From the NCBI GenBank assembly GCA_030844895.1, contig CM061226.1, positions 104,370,687 through 104,434,686 on the forward strand: DNA of 64,000 nucleotides. The letters run 5' to 3'. Made by a program: the position numbers and the translations under genes. The notes beneath the pieces were generated by a model, which was not told where the DNA came from, did not search any database, and worked only from the letters and a program-made list of their open reading frames with translations. Origin of the DNA: Ambrosia x helenae (Eukaryota; Streptophyta; Magnoliopsida; Asterales; Asteraceae). Positions 46,101-56,178 of this stretch are shown here, one piece after another (the first letter of the stretch is position 1; the number at the start of each line of letters is the position of its first letter).

Positions 46101-47704
46101 GTATTGGTTTATCTGGGAAGCCTCTCGGGAGACGCCTCAGACTTGTTGGGAGCCGTGTCCCGTCTCTCCAAAGAGGGGGGAAAGGGTTATTCTTGCAAAA
46201 CACACGGTCAACGGGCTATTTTAGCCATTTTCCCATATTTTTAATCAACTCTGTAAGATCTTATCACTTGCGAATGAGCATGAGTTATAGCTCAAATTAA
46301 TGACATTGGAGATGGGAAGTGAAGTTTAAATCCGAGCCAACCAGGTTTCACCTTGTTCGGCATTCGTGTAGCGGGTTTTTTCTAGAAACTGAAAATGATG
46401 GTCTTGTACCATTACTTATCACGGGTAGGGTAGATGGACTGTTATTTATTACCGTTAAAAAAAAATCTTAGCACTTAGGATTTATATTTTTATTAAAAAG
46501 ATATTTATGAATAAATAAAGGTTGTAAATTAGAATAAAGTAAGAAGGCCCCACCCCTTGTGTTTATAAGTAGATGAAAAATGGATGAAAAAAAATATATA
46601 TATTTTTTTTAAAGAATAAAGTAAAAAGGACTACTATATTTTGTGGAAATTGATTGTCATAGATGTGTTTGATTGGTGGAACACAGTGGGAGATATGGAC
46701 AAAAAAACGTTGGGTCCCATGTTTGAATTGTTTGGAATATAATATAGCTGTGTGGACCGTAGAATCTAGAGTCAATCTGGTGCCAAACTCACCCCAGCCA
46801 CTCATCTGCTCACTGTACCCTAATCCTGCAACCCAACTACTAATTTCCCATCTGTTTTCTTCACATTTACTCATTGTCTGTTTTCTTCACATTTACTCAT
46901 TGTCATTTCCTTCTATTTTTATTTTCCTAATAATATATTTTTTTTTCAGAATTATACACATGTTTATTTGTGAACTTAAAAAATAACTAGACTCTTAAGT
47001 TTTATTTGTTTTGTTGCATATTATAAATTTACATTTGATTTTATTCATAATCCTTATTGTGAGAGAGAGTAAAAATAAAGTGTTAACTCTTTAATAGTGG
47101 AATGGAATTTTTGACATGTGTTGTTCAAGTCAGTATAGTCAATTTTTATCAACAAATGATGTAGTGGTTCAAACCCGTTTCACTTGCTGTTAATTTATTA
47201 CCGTTATTACCCTCACAACGGTCTCTTTTGGAAATCAAACCCATTTGTCGCGTGACTTGTAAAAATCCGATTTGTCTAATAATAACTTAAAATGTTTACA
47301 GGATCCCGGAGATATCAGAAAATGACACAAAACCATCCAGCGGTCGAGTTCTTCGACCATTTTTTAATGATTGGCCAAGAACCGTTGAAGAACAAGAAGT
47401 GCTGGCCACGAGTCTGTCGATTTCAGTGCCAGGGGATGTTGCGTCCGACTTCTCTTTGAAGCTTGCAACGGGGAATGGTGACGGTGCTAACCGTGGAGAG
47501 GAAATGAATGGTGATCGGGAACGTGGTCCGTTGAACTGGGGCATGTTGTGGGGTGCCAACCATGCGGGTTCGATGGGTGGTCCTCTTGCTGAAGCGTTGA
47601 GGTCGTCTTCAGTGTCGAATTCGTCGTCACCAACGAGTGTTTTACATCAGTTACAGCGTGGGTCATCTACCACAACTTCCGAGACTAGTTATGTTAGCAC
47701 TTGA
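43109..47704 (+). CDS. growth-regulating factor (QLQ-WRC transcription factor)
   Basis: This plant-specific nuclear transcription factor promotes cell proliferation in leaves and other organs, with GIF coactivators as partners. Exons by GT-AG and phase: 43109-43208, 43346-43519, 43617-43691, 43776-44046 and 47302-47704, giving 340 residues. An alternative exon-2 start at 43361 keeps frame. The N-terminus is Ser-rich. The QLQ domain (YFSIEQWQELEVQALIFRH, then LTGSPIPPQLL) binds GIF. The WRC domain spans exons 3-4: DPEPGRCKRTDG then KKWRCSRDVVAGHKYCERH, with C-C-C-H zinc ligands and basic RGRNRSRK. Exon 5 has RPFFNDWPR, a conserved FFD-type motif, and a Ser-rich tail. The QLQ start YFSIEQ departs from the usual PFT..Q. 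Intron 4 is 3.26 kb and holds a Mutator-like insertion. No break is seen, so the gene looks functional. The subfamily cannot be fixed from here. Confidence 0.92.
43853..43873 (+). promoter_or_regulatory. miR396 target site in GRF exon 4
   Basis: CGTTCAAGAAAGC followed by CTGTGGAA is the conserved miR396-complementary site found in most plant growth-regulating factor mRNAs, directly after the WRC domain and encoding RSRKPVE. It carries the usual one-base bulge relative to miR396. It predicts post-transcriptional repression in mature tissue. Confidence 0.9.
45402..46234. mobile_element. Mutator-like foldback element in GRF intron 4, TSD ATATTTTTA
   Basis: The 833-bp element has long inverted ends of about 90 bp: GGGAAAATGGCCAAAATAGC, CCGTTGACCGTGTGTTTTGC, AAGAATAACCC, then TTTGGAGAGACGGGACACGG, mirrored at 46147-46234. 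The perfect 9-bp direct repeat ATATTTTTA is at 45393-45401 and 46235-46243. Long inverted ends and a 9-bp duplication define a non-autonomous Mutator-like element. It carries GAGA-rich sequence at 46000-46085 and no complete gene. Its ends are unrelated to the MULE at 50543. Confidence 0.92.
46330..46470 (+). mobile_element. SINE-like sequence in GRF intron 4
   Basis: The stretch ends TTATTACCGTTAAAAAAAAA, close to the 3' end of the SINEs at 18172 and 49468 (GCCGTTAAAAAAA). The upstream part has tRNA-like words (GAGCCAACCAGGTTTCACC), but clear A and B boxes and target duplications were not found. Confidence 0.3.
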
Positions 47705-49459
47705 TTGGTGTTCTTGTTTGGGTTTATCATGGTAGATGGTTTGAGTTTTTTTTTTTTTTTTTTCATTTGTTTTGGTTTATTGTCTGATTGAATTTAGTGT
47801 TTGTTTGCTGTGATTTTAGCACACATGATGAATGATCTGCTTCTAACTAACTTTACAACATTGTTTGATAAGCTGGCTAGGTAGTGCATTTTGTGTGGGA
47901 GGGTTTATCTCTCTGTATGTGATATAATTTAGCAATTTCCTTTTGTTTATTTTTTCATGTTATTTTCTTAATTCATGTATGTTAGTTAGGACTTAGGAGC
48001 ACTAATGGGATAGTGGGTTTAGTGGTTAGTTTCTATTTATTATTTGTAAGACTATATAAATGAAAAATAGAGAGTTATCTCAAGTCTTGTTCTTCCTACT
48101 AATATCTTTGAGCTTGATCTACTCAACGAGTTATCTATCCGATTTCATATCAGATTGTTTTAGGCTTAGCGTATCTCTATATGTATGTTATATAATTTAG
48201 TAGTTTGTTTTAGGCTTAGCGTATGTTTAGCTAGAGATGTCAGTGTGCCGTTCTTTTGAACAGATTTTTGGTATTCTAATTCTCATATCTGATTATAAAA
48301 TTGTATCACATTCTTATTAATCAATAGGTATTTGGTATGGTATTTGTCAATCCCTATTTACTTTTCAAAAAAAAATTTGTCAATCCCTATTTTTGTTTTG
48401 GGTAGTAAAAATTTTTCAACCATCTAAATCCAAAACAACTTGCCAACTTGGAACAATAAAAACCCAATTACAATTTAAAGATTTTGATAGCTTTAAATTT
48501 CTAAATTCAACACAGTAAAAAGAGAATAGTTTAACGTAACATATTTAATATATATAATGGTTTAAGTGGGGGTAAGCAAACAGGTATGATATTGGTTTTG
48601 TGCATTTGATTAACGGATCACATAATATTTGAATCCATACATCAAAAAGTTAGCTAATCTTATACCCAAGATTCCTGTCCTCAAAAGATATCATGGTAAT
48701 TTATTTTATAAAAAGTTTCTGTTTAAGGAAAAAAAAAGCATCACCAATTATTTACTTATTTGTGTTCTGAATCACATTACAATATTTTCCTCAATTAAAA
48801 AGAAGTCCAACCACTCATTTGATTATAAATCTACATATCTTTATTTTGGATAATGTTGAGTTGTTTACATCATCAAAATATTTTCTGTTGATAATTCATT
48901 ACCATCTTAGAGGGATTTATGTACATCTCTTAAAAATGTCTGATTTCTTTTGTTCTTTTATAATGATTTAATGGAATTTTATTGACCTGGCATGTTACCA
49001 CCTCCCAGTATTAGTAACTTTGGCCCCCCCAATGTGCTAGGTTTATTTAAACATATCTCATATGTGATATGTGGTTATTGAGCTATAAAATGCATTTAAT
49101 ATTTGACTCAACTGCACATAGTTAATTTTACTATCGTGGCTTAAGCCTGCCAATTTGGCTGGATGGATGTCAAGATGTGTATTTTATTATTTTTACATTT
49201 AGAAGTAAGTTTAGTGAGTACGTGGGTTAGACGTTAAAAATGTATATTAAATAGACAATCAAAATATAACACTATATTTACATCTGATCGTGTAAGTGCA
49301 AGAACACATAACACACCATGCTTGCAGAGAATCCGGTAGTGACTAAGAGACCGACTTGGAGGAGTATTATTCAGCGAGTTTCAGATCTAGTTTGTATTAC
49401 TTTTTTTTTTTTTTGTCGTTCCAGCCCATGTTGTAACAACTACTACACCTAAATATTAT
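47705..49459. other. intergenic downstream of the GRF gene, no gene seen
   Basis: It contains the presumed GRF 3' UTR with a T run at 47744-47763. TTTAGGCTTAGCGTAT occurs at about 48161 and 48211. The small frame at 48629-48853 is AT-driven and shows no domain. Confidence 0.5.
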
Positions 49460-49467
49460 ATGTACAA

Positions 49468-49557
49468 TATCGCACATGACATAGCCTAGTGGCATCTCAG
49501 GGTTGAGATAAGGCTCAGGGACTATTTGGTCAGTGATCCAAATTTGCCGTTAAAAAA
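49468..49557 (+). mobile_element. SINE-like element with ATGTACAA flanks
   Basis: ATGTACAA at 49460-49467 and 49558-49565 flanks a 90-bp segment with A-box-like TAGCCTAGTGGC, a weak B-box-like GGTTGAGATAAG and the tail GCCGTTAAAAAA. Orientation is opposite to the copies at 18172 and 22415. Confidence 0.45.
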
Positions 49558-49565
49558 ATGTACAA

Positions 49566-50542
49566 GATTACCATAAAAAGTTTCATTAACTGCAAATTTA
49601 TCACCAGATTTAAACCATGTAACAAATAGATCAAAAATATTTATAAAATAGTAACGGTTTAAAGGGAATTATTTGACAAGTAGTACATAATGCTATGCAA
49701 ACAAAATTTGATCACAAGCTCATTAAAATGAGGTTGCAACTTGTGGGTATGTTTTAATTAAACTGCAATATTTTCTGTGTAAAAATATTGAATGATTACG
49801 GGAAAAAAGAGAAAAACAAATTGAAAGGGACTTGTCCTGGGGTTTTGGACGAATATGTGTCTTTGTCGGTTCTCCCTCTCGGTTTGCAAATTTACTAACT
49901 TATTTTAACCGCACTTGACCCGGTCCCATAATTTTTTACTCTATTACTCGAAAAGAAATTCATATCATAGTTAAATTTTAAATGTTTTATAAAATACCAA
50001 TGTTAATCCATCTAACATTACATAACGATCACAAAAGTTTAATCTAACTTTTACATAAATTTTTTAATGAATACATCATTTTCAATGACAATTATTGTCC
50101 AAGTGACAATAAGGCATCCGATAGGTTGGCGATGTAGCTGGCGACGAAGATGGTTGCAACAGTCGGTGGCATCTGAAAAGCTGGGAGCAGGGAGCAGAGG
50201 TGGCTCTTAGGCTAATGGGTGTAGGGCTCGTCCCCGACCTGTTTTGGTCGTCTGGGACGGCCCACACCGCCCCTGCCGGTCCATCTCCGTCTTCGACATC
50301 CCAACTAAGACGTTGGGACGTGCCTCTTGGATTGCTTTTTTTTTTTCATAAAAACTTCTACCCCACTGTTGGTGGTGGTGGTCGTCGGAGAAGAAAAAAG
50401 GTCGCCGGATTTTTTTTTCCGATGGTGGTGGTAGATAATAGTGTTTTGGTGTGGAGAAGGTGGTGGTGGTGACAGTTGAGGTGGTGGTGGTGGTGTTTTT
50501 GTGTGGAGAAGGTGATGATGCTGGTGGTTGAATTAAAAAAAA
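49566..50542. other. intergenic, GGT-rich near the MULE
   Basis: A GC-rich patch lies at 50096-50340 (GTCCCCGACCTGTTTTGGTC, GACGGCCCACACC) and (GGT)n at 50371-50525. The open frame at 50200-50472 across the GGT repeats shows no domain. Confidence 0.45.
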
Positions 50543-50672
50543 GGGAAATGGATTTAAATACTCCCAACTATCGCCTATTGGCGGATAGCACTCCCAACTA
50601 TCACTTTGGCGGATAGCACTCTAAACTTGCAACTTATTTTCCATTATTACTCCCGGACTTAACACCGTTAGT
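50543..50672 (+). repeat. left terminal inverted repeat of the MULE
   Basis: About 130 bp, near-identical in complement to 55657-55787. It contains two direct GGCGGATAGCACTC words (about 50579 and 50606), a possible transposase-binding repeat, and ends near CTTAACACCGTTAG. Confidence 0.92.
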
Positions 50673-50875
50673 TTTAAGCTGACGTGGCTAACAGAGTATG
50701 ACGTGGCATAACCTACGTGGAAAAAAAAATTACTTATACCCTAATTTTACACATCAGATCATTTCACTCTTCTCACTCTTCACTTTTCACTCTCACGATC
50801 GTTCAACCCTTTCAAACCCTAATCCCTTCACAAACAAACAATCAAACACTGATTTCTTCACAATCGAACCTTTCA

Positions 50876-53800
50876 ATGGATGAAATTGCCTTCAAGGTGT
50901 ATTACGGTGGGGGCTTTGATGTAGGGTTAGGTCCGCTGAAGTATATTGGTGGTGAATGGAAGATGTATCGTATTGATCCAGACCATGTCTCATTCTTTGA
51001 GCTCGTGGGTAATGTAATGGAAACAGGGTGCTACGAATCTAAGGATTTTGACATGTATTGCCTTGATCCCGAAGACGGATTATTGAAGCAATTGAGGGAC
51101 GACAAGGATGTTGGATACCAGGCAATTAAGGTACAAACTAGTTCTAAGGCTTTTATTGAAGTATTTGTTCAAGTTGGACCCTTGAGTAAAGCAACATTGA
51201 AGTATTGTAGCAACCCAACATCAGCCCTAGACCAACCCACTACTAAAGCCCAACCCACCACTAAAGCCCAGCCCATGACTGTAGCCCAACCCATCACTGT
51301 AGCCTAACCCAATAGAGAACCACCTCCCAAGCTTAACTTTCAGTCAACAATGAGTCCTGTGTCTGAGGGCAGGAGAACCAAAGCTTCTGCTTCTAGATTA
51401 ACACCATACTCACCATCAAAGCCAGTTAAAGCTGGTACTTCAAAATTAGATCTGTTAGCTGGAGTGTTTGAATTAGGAACAGATGATGCAGAAGAAGTTG
51501 TTGAAGTAGGAAAAGAAGTTGTTGAAGTAGGAAAAGAAGTTGTTGAATTAGGAAAAGATGATGCTGAAGTATTTGAACTAGGAAAGGAGGGTACAGAAGT
51601 CTTTGAAACTGATAAAGAGGCATTTGGATCTGAAAGTGATAAGGAGGTATTTGCATCTGAGTCTGAATCTGAAAGTGATAATAGTAGAGACAGTGATTAC
51701 AAGAAGGTATTTGGATCTGAATCAAGTGAAGATGATGATGAGGAGGTATTTGCATCTGAGTCAGACAATGAAGATAATGCAGTATTTGAACAAGTGGTGA
51801 ATGAAGTTATTGGATCTGGGTCAGACAATGAAGACAATGAGTGGGTAGAATCTGTTAAAGCTATTAAAGAAGCAAATCATCAAGAAAGTGAAGCTCATAA
51901 GAAGTTGTTAGAAGAGTGTTTGGCAACAACTGAAAAAGGTAACTTGATTGAATCACTTGATAATAGAGACACACATATAGAGGGTTATAGCAGCTATGAA
52001 GAGTCTGATGGTGATATCCTCACACCTGGTGAAAGTGAGGATGATGATATAAGAGGCAAGAAGTACCAAAAACCTGTTCCTGTTGTTGATGAAAACACAA
52101 ATTGGAAGAAGTGGACTTGGAAAGTAGGAACAAGGTTTGCAACTAGAGATGCATTTAAAGATGCTGTTAGGAGGTATGCTGTAACAACAGGTAGAAGCTT
52201 GGTAATTGCTAAGAGTGATTCAAAGAAAGAAGGTCGTGTAGGTGTTAGGTGTGTAAAAGGTTGTCCTTTTTACATATTTTGTTCATTACATAAGGGGAAA
52301 GAGTGTTATATGATTAAGTCTGTGAAAGATAAACATAATTGTCAAAGAAGCATGATAAAGAACAGGCAGTTGACTACTAGGTTTGTAGCCCAGGAGTTCA
52401 TGCCTTTGTTTAAAGCAAAGCCTAATTGGTCTGCAAAGGAAATATGCCTAGCAGTGAAGCAGAAGTATAAAATGATAGTTACCAAGTGGTTTGCTTATAA
52501 GGCTAAGGCAATGGCCCATCAGAAACTTCATGGATCTATGAAGGATCATTATAGCAAGATTGGATCTTATTTGGATGTTCTAAGGAAAGCTAATCCCACA
52601 TCAACATTTGTGCTTCAAACTGCCCCTCCAGGTGAACTTAGTGAAGATCCAGAGGTTGAGACCTTCTTCAGACTGTTTGTCTGCTTTGATGGGGTAAAAA
52701 AGGGGTTCTTGGCAGGGTGTAGGAAGGTTCTATGCCTTGATGGTTGTTTCTTGAAGACATTTCTTGGTGGGATGTTGTTGTGTGCAGTGGGGAGGGATGG
52801 GAATGACCAAATGTATCCATTGGCTTGGGCAGTTGTGGAAGGTGAAAACAATCAGAGTTGGGAATGGTTTTTGGATCAGCTTAGGAGCTGCATGGATGTG
52901 ACTGATGAAGGGGAAGGCTGGACATTCATTTCTGATCAGCAGAAGGTAACATCTTGTGTTCATTCAATATCATATTATGTTTATTATTCAATCATTATTA
53001 ACAAAAAATGTTAACTGTAGGGGTTGTTGAATGCTGTTGCACTTCTCTGGCCAAAGTCAGAGCATAGAAACTGTGCAAGGCACATCTATGCAAACTGGCA
53101 TAAGACATACAAGGATGAAGAGCTGAAAGAATTATTCTGGAAAGCAGCAAGGGCTTATAATGAAGCAGATTATAATCAAGCAATTGAAGAGATGAGGACT
53201 GTCAATACAAGTGCAATAGATGCCTTGCTGAAACAAGATGCAAAGTGCTTCAACAGGTGCTACTTGAACTGTGAAACCAAGTGTCAGACAATTGTGAACA
53301 ACATGGCAGAGACTTTCAATGGCTATATCCTGAATGCAAGGTCAAAACATATCATACATATGCTAGAAGATATCAGGATTCAGGTGATGAGTAGGCTTGT
53401 TACCAAGAAACTTGAAATGGAACAAAAAGATGTAGTCATATGCCCTAACATTCAGGAAAAGTTGGAATTTTCAAAAAGCTATGCCTTTAAATGTGAGGTG
53501 TATCCATCATCATACCAAGTCTTCCAAGTTAGGGAGTATGATGATGTTTCTATGGACTTGGTGAATAGGACTTGTACATGTAGGAAATGGGATTTGAGAG
53601 GTTATCCTTGCAAACATGTATGTGATGTGGCTGGGTTCTTAGGAAAGCCTGCTGAAGACTATGTTGATAAATGCTATCATAAAGAAACATACATGAAAGC
53701 ATATGAGTTCTCAATCCCACCATTGCCAAGTGAAAGGTATTGGCCTAAGGTGGTTTATCCTATGGATCCTCCTCCAATCAAACCAACTCCTGGAAGGCCA

Positions 53801-54282
53801 AAAAAGCAGAGAAGAAGGGATCCTCATGAAGACCCTAAGAGGCCAGGGAAGCTTACAAAGTATGGTGTGGTTATGAGTTGCAACATTTGTGGGTCAAAAG
53901 GCCATAACAAGAGGAAGTGTACTGAAAAGGGAAAGATGATTGCAGGTAATGTTAATGTCTTACATTTATTAGTAATGTTCATATGTTACATATTTAACTT
54001 CATTTTATTTGTTTTGCAGCTGCCCCTAAGCCTAAAAGACAAAAGATGGGTAGGCCAAGAAAAGAAGTCCCAACTGAAGCTGCACAGCCCACCCAACAGT
54101 CAACCCAGACCACCCAACAGTCAACCCAGACCACCCAAGGTCCAAGTCAGCCAACACAGCAATCTACTGTGGCTCAAGGAAGAGGAGCAGGAAGGGGCAG
54201 GGCATTAGGAAGGGGCAGGGGAGCAGGAAGGGCCAGGGGAGCAGGAAGGGGAGCATTCAGGGCAGTTGGAAGGGGCTGCTGA
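50876..54282 (+). CDS. MULE transposase (MURA-like) with N-terminal PB1-like domain, one internal stop
   Basis: It catalyses cut-and-paste transposition of this element. Exons: 50876-52945, 53021-53945 and 54020-54282, with GT-AG introns of 75 and 74 bp. A PB1-like N-terminus (IAFKVYYGGGFDVG, LKYIGGEWKMYRIDPDHVS) is followed by a QPTTKA repeat, where TAA at 51305-51307 stops the frame. After this stop the same frame continues without a break past Met 51350. Then come an acidic repeat region (VFELGK, VFASESES), a MuDR DNA-binding domain (WKVGTRFATRDAFKDAVRRY, VRCVKGCPF), the MULE catalytic domain (CLDGCFLK, FISDQQKG, HRNCARHIY, MAETFNGYI; likely D, D and E), a SWIM zinc finger (CTCRKW...YPCKHV), a CCHC knuckle (CNICGSKGHNKRKC) and an AT-hook-like KMGRPRKE with a Gly/Arg tail. 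Starting at 51350, a 927-residue protein with DNA-binding, catalytic and SWIM domains is still encoded. Confidence 0.92.
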
Positions 54283-54285
54283 TTT

Positions 54286-54850
54286 TAATTATGCTAAACT
54301 AATGATGTTCTACTACTTAACACCACCTTTTGTGTAATATAGTGGTGTTTGTATGGTTAGGATCTAGTTATGGATGTTTTATGACTCTTATGAATGTTTT
54401 GGGAATGTTATGACTATTAAGAATGTTATATGAATGTTATGAATGTTTTGGGAATGTTATGACTAAATGACCATTATGAATGTTGATCAAATGGGTCAAT
54501 TTGTTTAGGTTCAGTTTGGTTGGTAATGTAGTGTGTAATCAGGTTCTTTTTGCATTAGTATGTATTGTTCCAAATGGGTCAATTTTGGTTAGGTTCAGTT
54601 TGCATGGTGTGTTTATGTATAAACAGGTTAGAAACTGTTTGCAAATGGGTCAATTTTCAGTACTGCAGCTTGGTTAAACAAATGGGTCAAGTTGGTTCCT
54701 GCAAATTCACTCAAACATCATGCAAATGTTCATGCAAATGTTGCTTAATAACATTTTCATTCATATCACATAATCAATCTACATCATGCAAATTGATCTA
54801 CAAAACATTTCATCCATCTCAAACCTCAAACTCAGAGCATACTAAACTAA
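54286..54850. repeat. short direct repeats between the two MULE genes
   Basis: ATGAATGTTTTGGGAATGTTATGAC-like units recur at about 54370-54480, and AAATGGGTCAATTT with GGTTAGGTTCAGTTTG at 54490-54690. This is probably the 3' region shared by the convergent transcripts. No gene. Confidence 0.6.
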
Positions 54851-54854
54851 CTAC

Positions 54855-55437
54855 CTACTTGGACAAGTACATACAAATTGCAATTATTATCAAGACACTG
54901 AAAACATATGTCTTCTTCTTCCATTTGTAGCCTCTGTCACAAATCCTTTCTTGCAACCTCTTGTTCTCCTCAATTAACAAATTTTTTTGTAATTCCAAGT
55001 TCTGAATCTTCAAAGCTTCATAACTATCTGACATCACAGCCCTGTTTCTTCCATCCAAGTTCTGAATCTTCAAATCTTCATAACTATCTGACATGACAGT
55101 CCTGCTTCTTCCATCCAAGTTCTGAATCTTCAAAGCTTGTTCTTTAAACATTCTATCTACATCCTCTTTCCACACGAAGAATTTGCAGCCACATTTCTAT
55201 TGAAATTACAAATTTTAAAGTTAATAATTGTTCATACAACAAAAACGTTGAATAAGGGTGGGTACTAACCGGCCAATACGAGCAACCATAAAATTGTTCA
55301 CCTTGTCGAAGACTCGTTACTCCAGCAACTCGAAGTACTGCAGGAACGTCATGTTGGCAATAGAGGTTCCCATCCAAATCGACTTTAAACTTAGGGTTTC
55401 TCGTTCCAATTGAGTTCGAAGTAGAAGACGAGCTCAT
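54855..55437 (-). CDS. GRF-type zinc finger, coiled-coil, C-terminal membrane protein (MULE passenger)
   Basis: Exons 55437-55270 and 55196-54855 join by a GT-AG intron in phase 0, giving about 169 residues. The Ser-rich N-terminus leads to a zf-GRF finger: YCQHDVPAVL, then QFYGCSYWP in exon 1 and KCGCKFFVWKED in exon 2, supplying C, H, C and C ligands and the FF.W signature. Here GRF is the Gly-Arg-Phe zinc-finger family, unrelated to growth-regulating factors. A coiled coil follows with about 2.5 copies of a 20-residue repeat (KIQNLDGRSRTVMSDSYED), then a heptad-like KNLLIEENKRLQERI. A basic stretch WKKK precedes a single hydrophobic segment VFSVLIIIAICMYL at the C-terminus, suggesting a tail-anchored protein. 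From memory it resembles plant proteins called At4g04775-like. In other proteins this finger binds single-stranded nucleic acid. Its role in transposition is unknown; it may be a captured host gene. Confidence 0.82.
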
Positions 55438-55656
55438 GATTGATGTTTGTTCGTGTATTGAAGTGGTTGTTCTTCAGTCGAATTGTTGTTGAATCGAGTG
55501 TAGGTGCTTGAATCGTTCTAGGGTTTCATCCCCAAAATCTAGGGTTTCAATTTGGTGAAGATGTAAGTTTGTAAAATGAGGGAAAATGTTTATTTATTAA
55601 CAACTATTGCCAAGTCAGACAGCCACGTCATCAAAAATGCCACGTAGGATAACGTC

Positions 55657-55787
55657 GTCTAACGGTGTTAAGTCCGGAGTGATAATGGAAAATAAGTTGC
55701 AAGTTTAGAGTGCTATCCGCCAAAGTGATAGTTGGGAGTGCTATCCGCCAATAGGCGATAGTTGGGAGTATTTAAATCCATTTCCCC
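55657..55787 (-). repeat. right terminal inverted repeat of the MULE
   Basis: The complement of the left end, running from CTAACGGTGTTAAGTCCGG to the terminal CATTTCCCC. Only a few mismatches are seen against 50543-50672, such as the added C at the terminus. Confidence 0.92.
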
Positions 55788-56025
55788 AAAAAAAAACACA
55801 TAAAAATGGAGGACTAGCAAAGGACTACCCTTCACATCCTTGACCCATCCCCTTATAGAAGATTGCCCTCCCGGTGATGTGACGCTAAGGTGGCAGGTAG
55901 TCCTCCTTTGGTGGCCCATCCCTACACCTATCAGTCTTATGGTATTAGTTTTTTAGGTGCTTAGATTTATACCTAGGGGTCAAAGTTTGTGAGTCAGGTC
56001 GGCCATATCTATTCGTTTGTAAGAT

Positions 56026-56110
56026 GCACAAACCACATTTGTTAAAGTCGATGTCACCTTAAAAAAACAATTCGTCCAAATATCGACTTTGGCAAATGTG
56101 GTTTCTGTAC
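56026..56110. repeat. short hairpin, MITE- or miRNA-precursor-like
   Basis: The arm AACCACATTTGTTAAAGTCG (56031-56050) pairs with CGACTTTGGCAAATGTGGTT (56084-56103), with two mismatched positions and a loop of about 33 bases. Pairing extends a few bases at the base (GCACA / CTGTAC). No other feature explains it. Confidence 0.6.
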
Positions 56111-56178
56111 TATTTCTTACTCATGTTTCAAACTCTACAATTGCAAAAATAGATTGTTTGCTACTTTTCTATCACTTT

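Larger units (their letters stand above)
50543..55787 (+). mobile_element. Mutator-like transposable element (MULE) with two convergent genes
   Basis: Terminal inverted repeats of about 130 bp start GGGAAATGGATTTAAATACT (50543) and end AGTATTTAAATCCATTTCCC (55786). Flanks are A-runs (TAAAAAAAA left, about nine A right), consistent with a 9-bp duplication in an A-rich target, though not provable. Inside, the plus-strand transposase (50876-54282) and the minus-strand zinc-finger gene (55437-54855) converge, with 570 bp of repetitive 3' sequence between. The arrangement parallels the mudrA/mudrB pair of maize MuDR, but the second gene is unlike mudrB. The near-identical ends suggest recent activity. 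Confidence 0.92.

Noticed and set aside
54046..54282. Separate Gly/Arg-rich protein starting with MGRPRKE
   Set aside because: It is the last exon of the MULE transposase, joined in frame by a GT-AG intron at 53946-54019.
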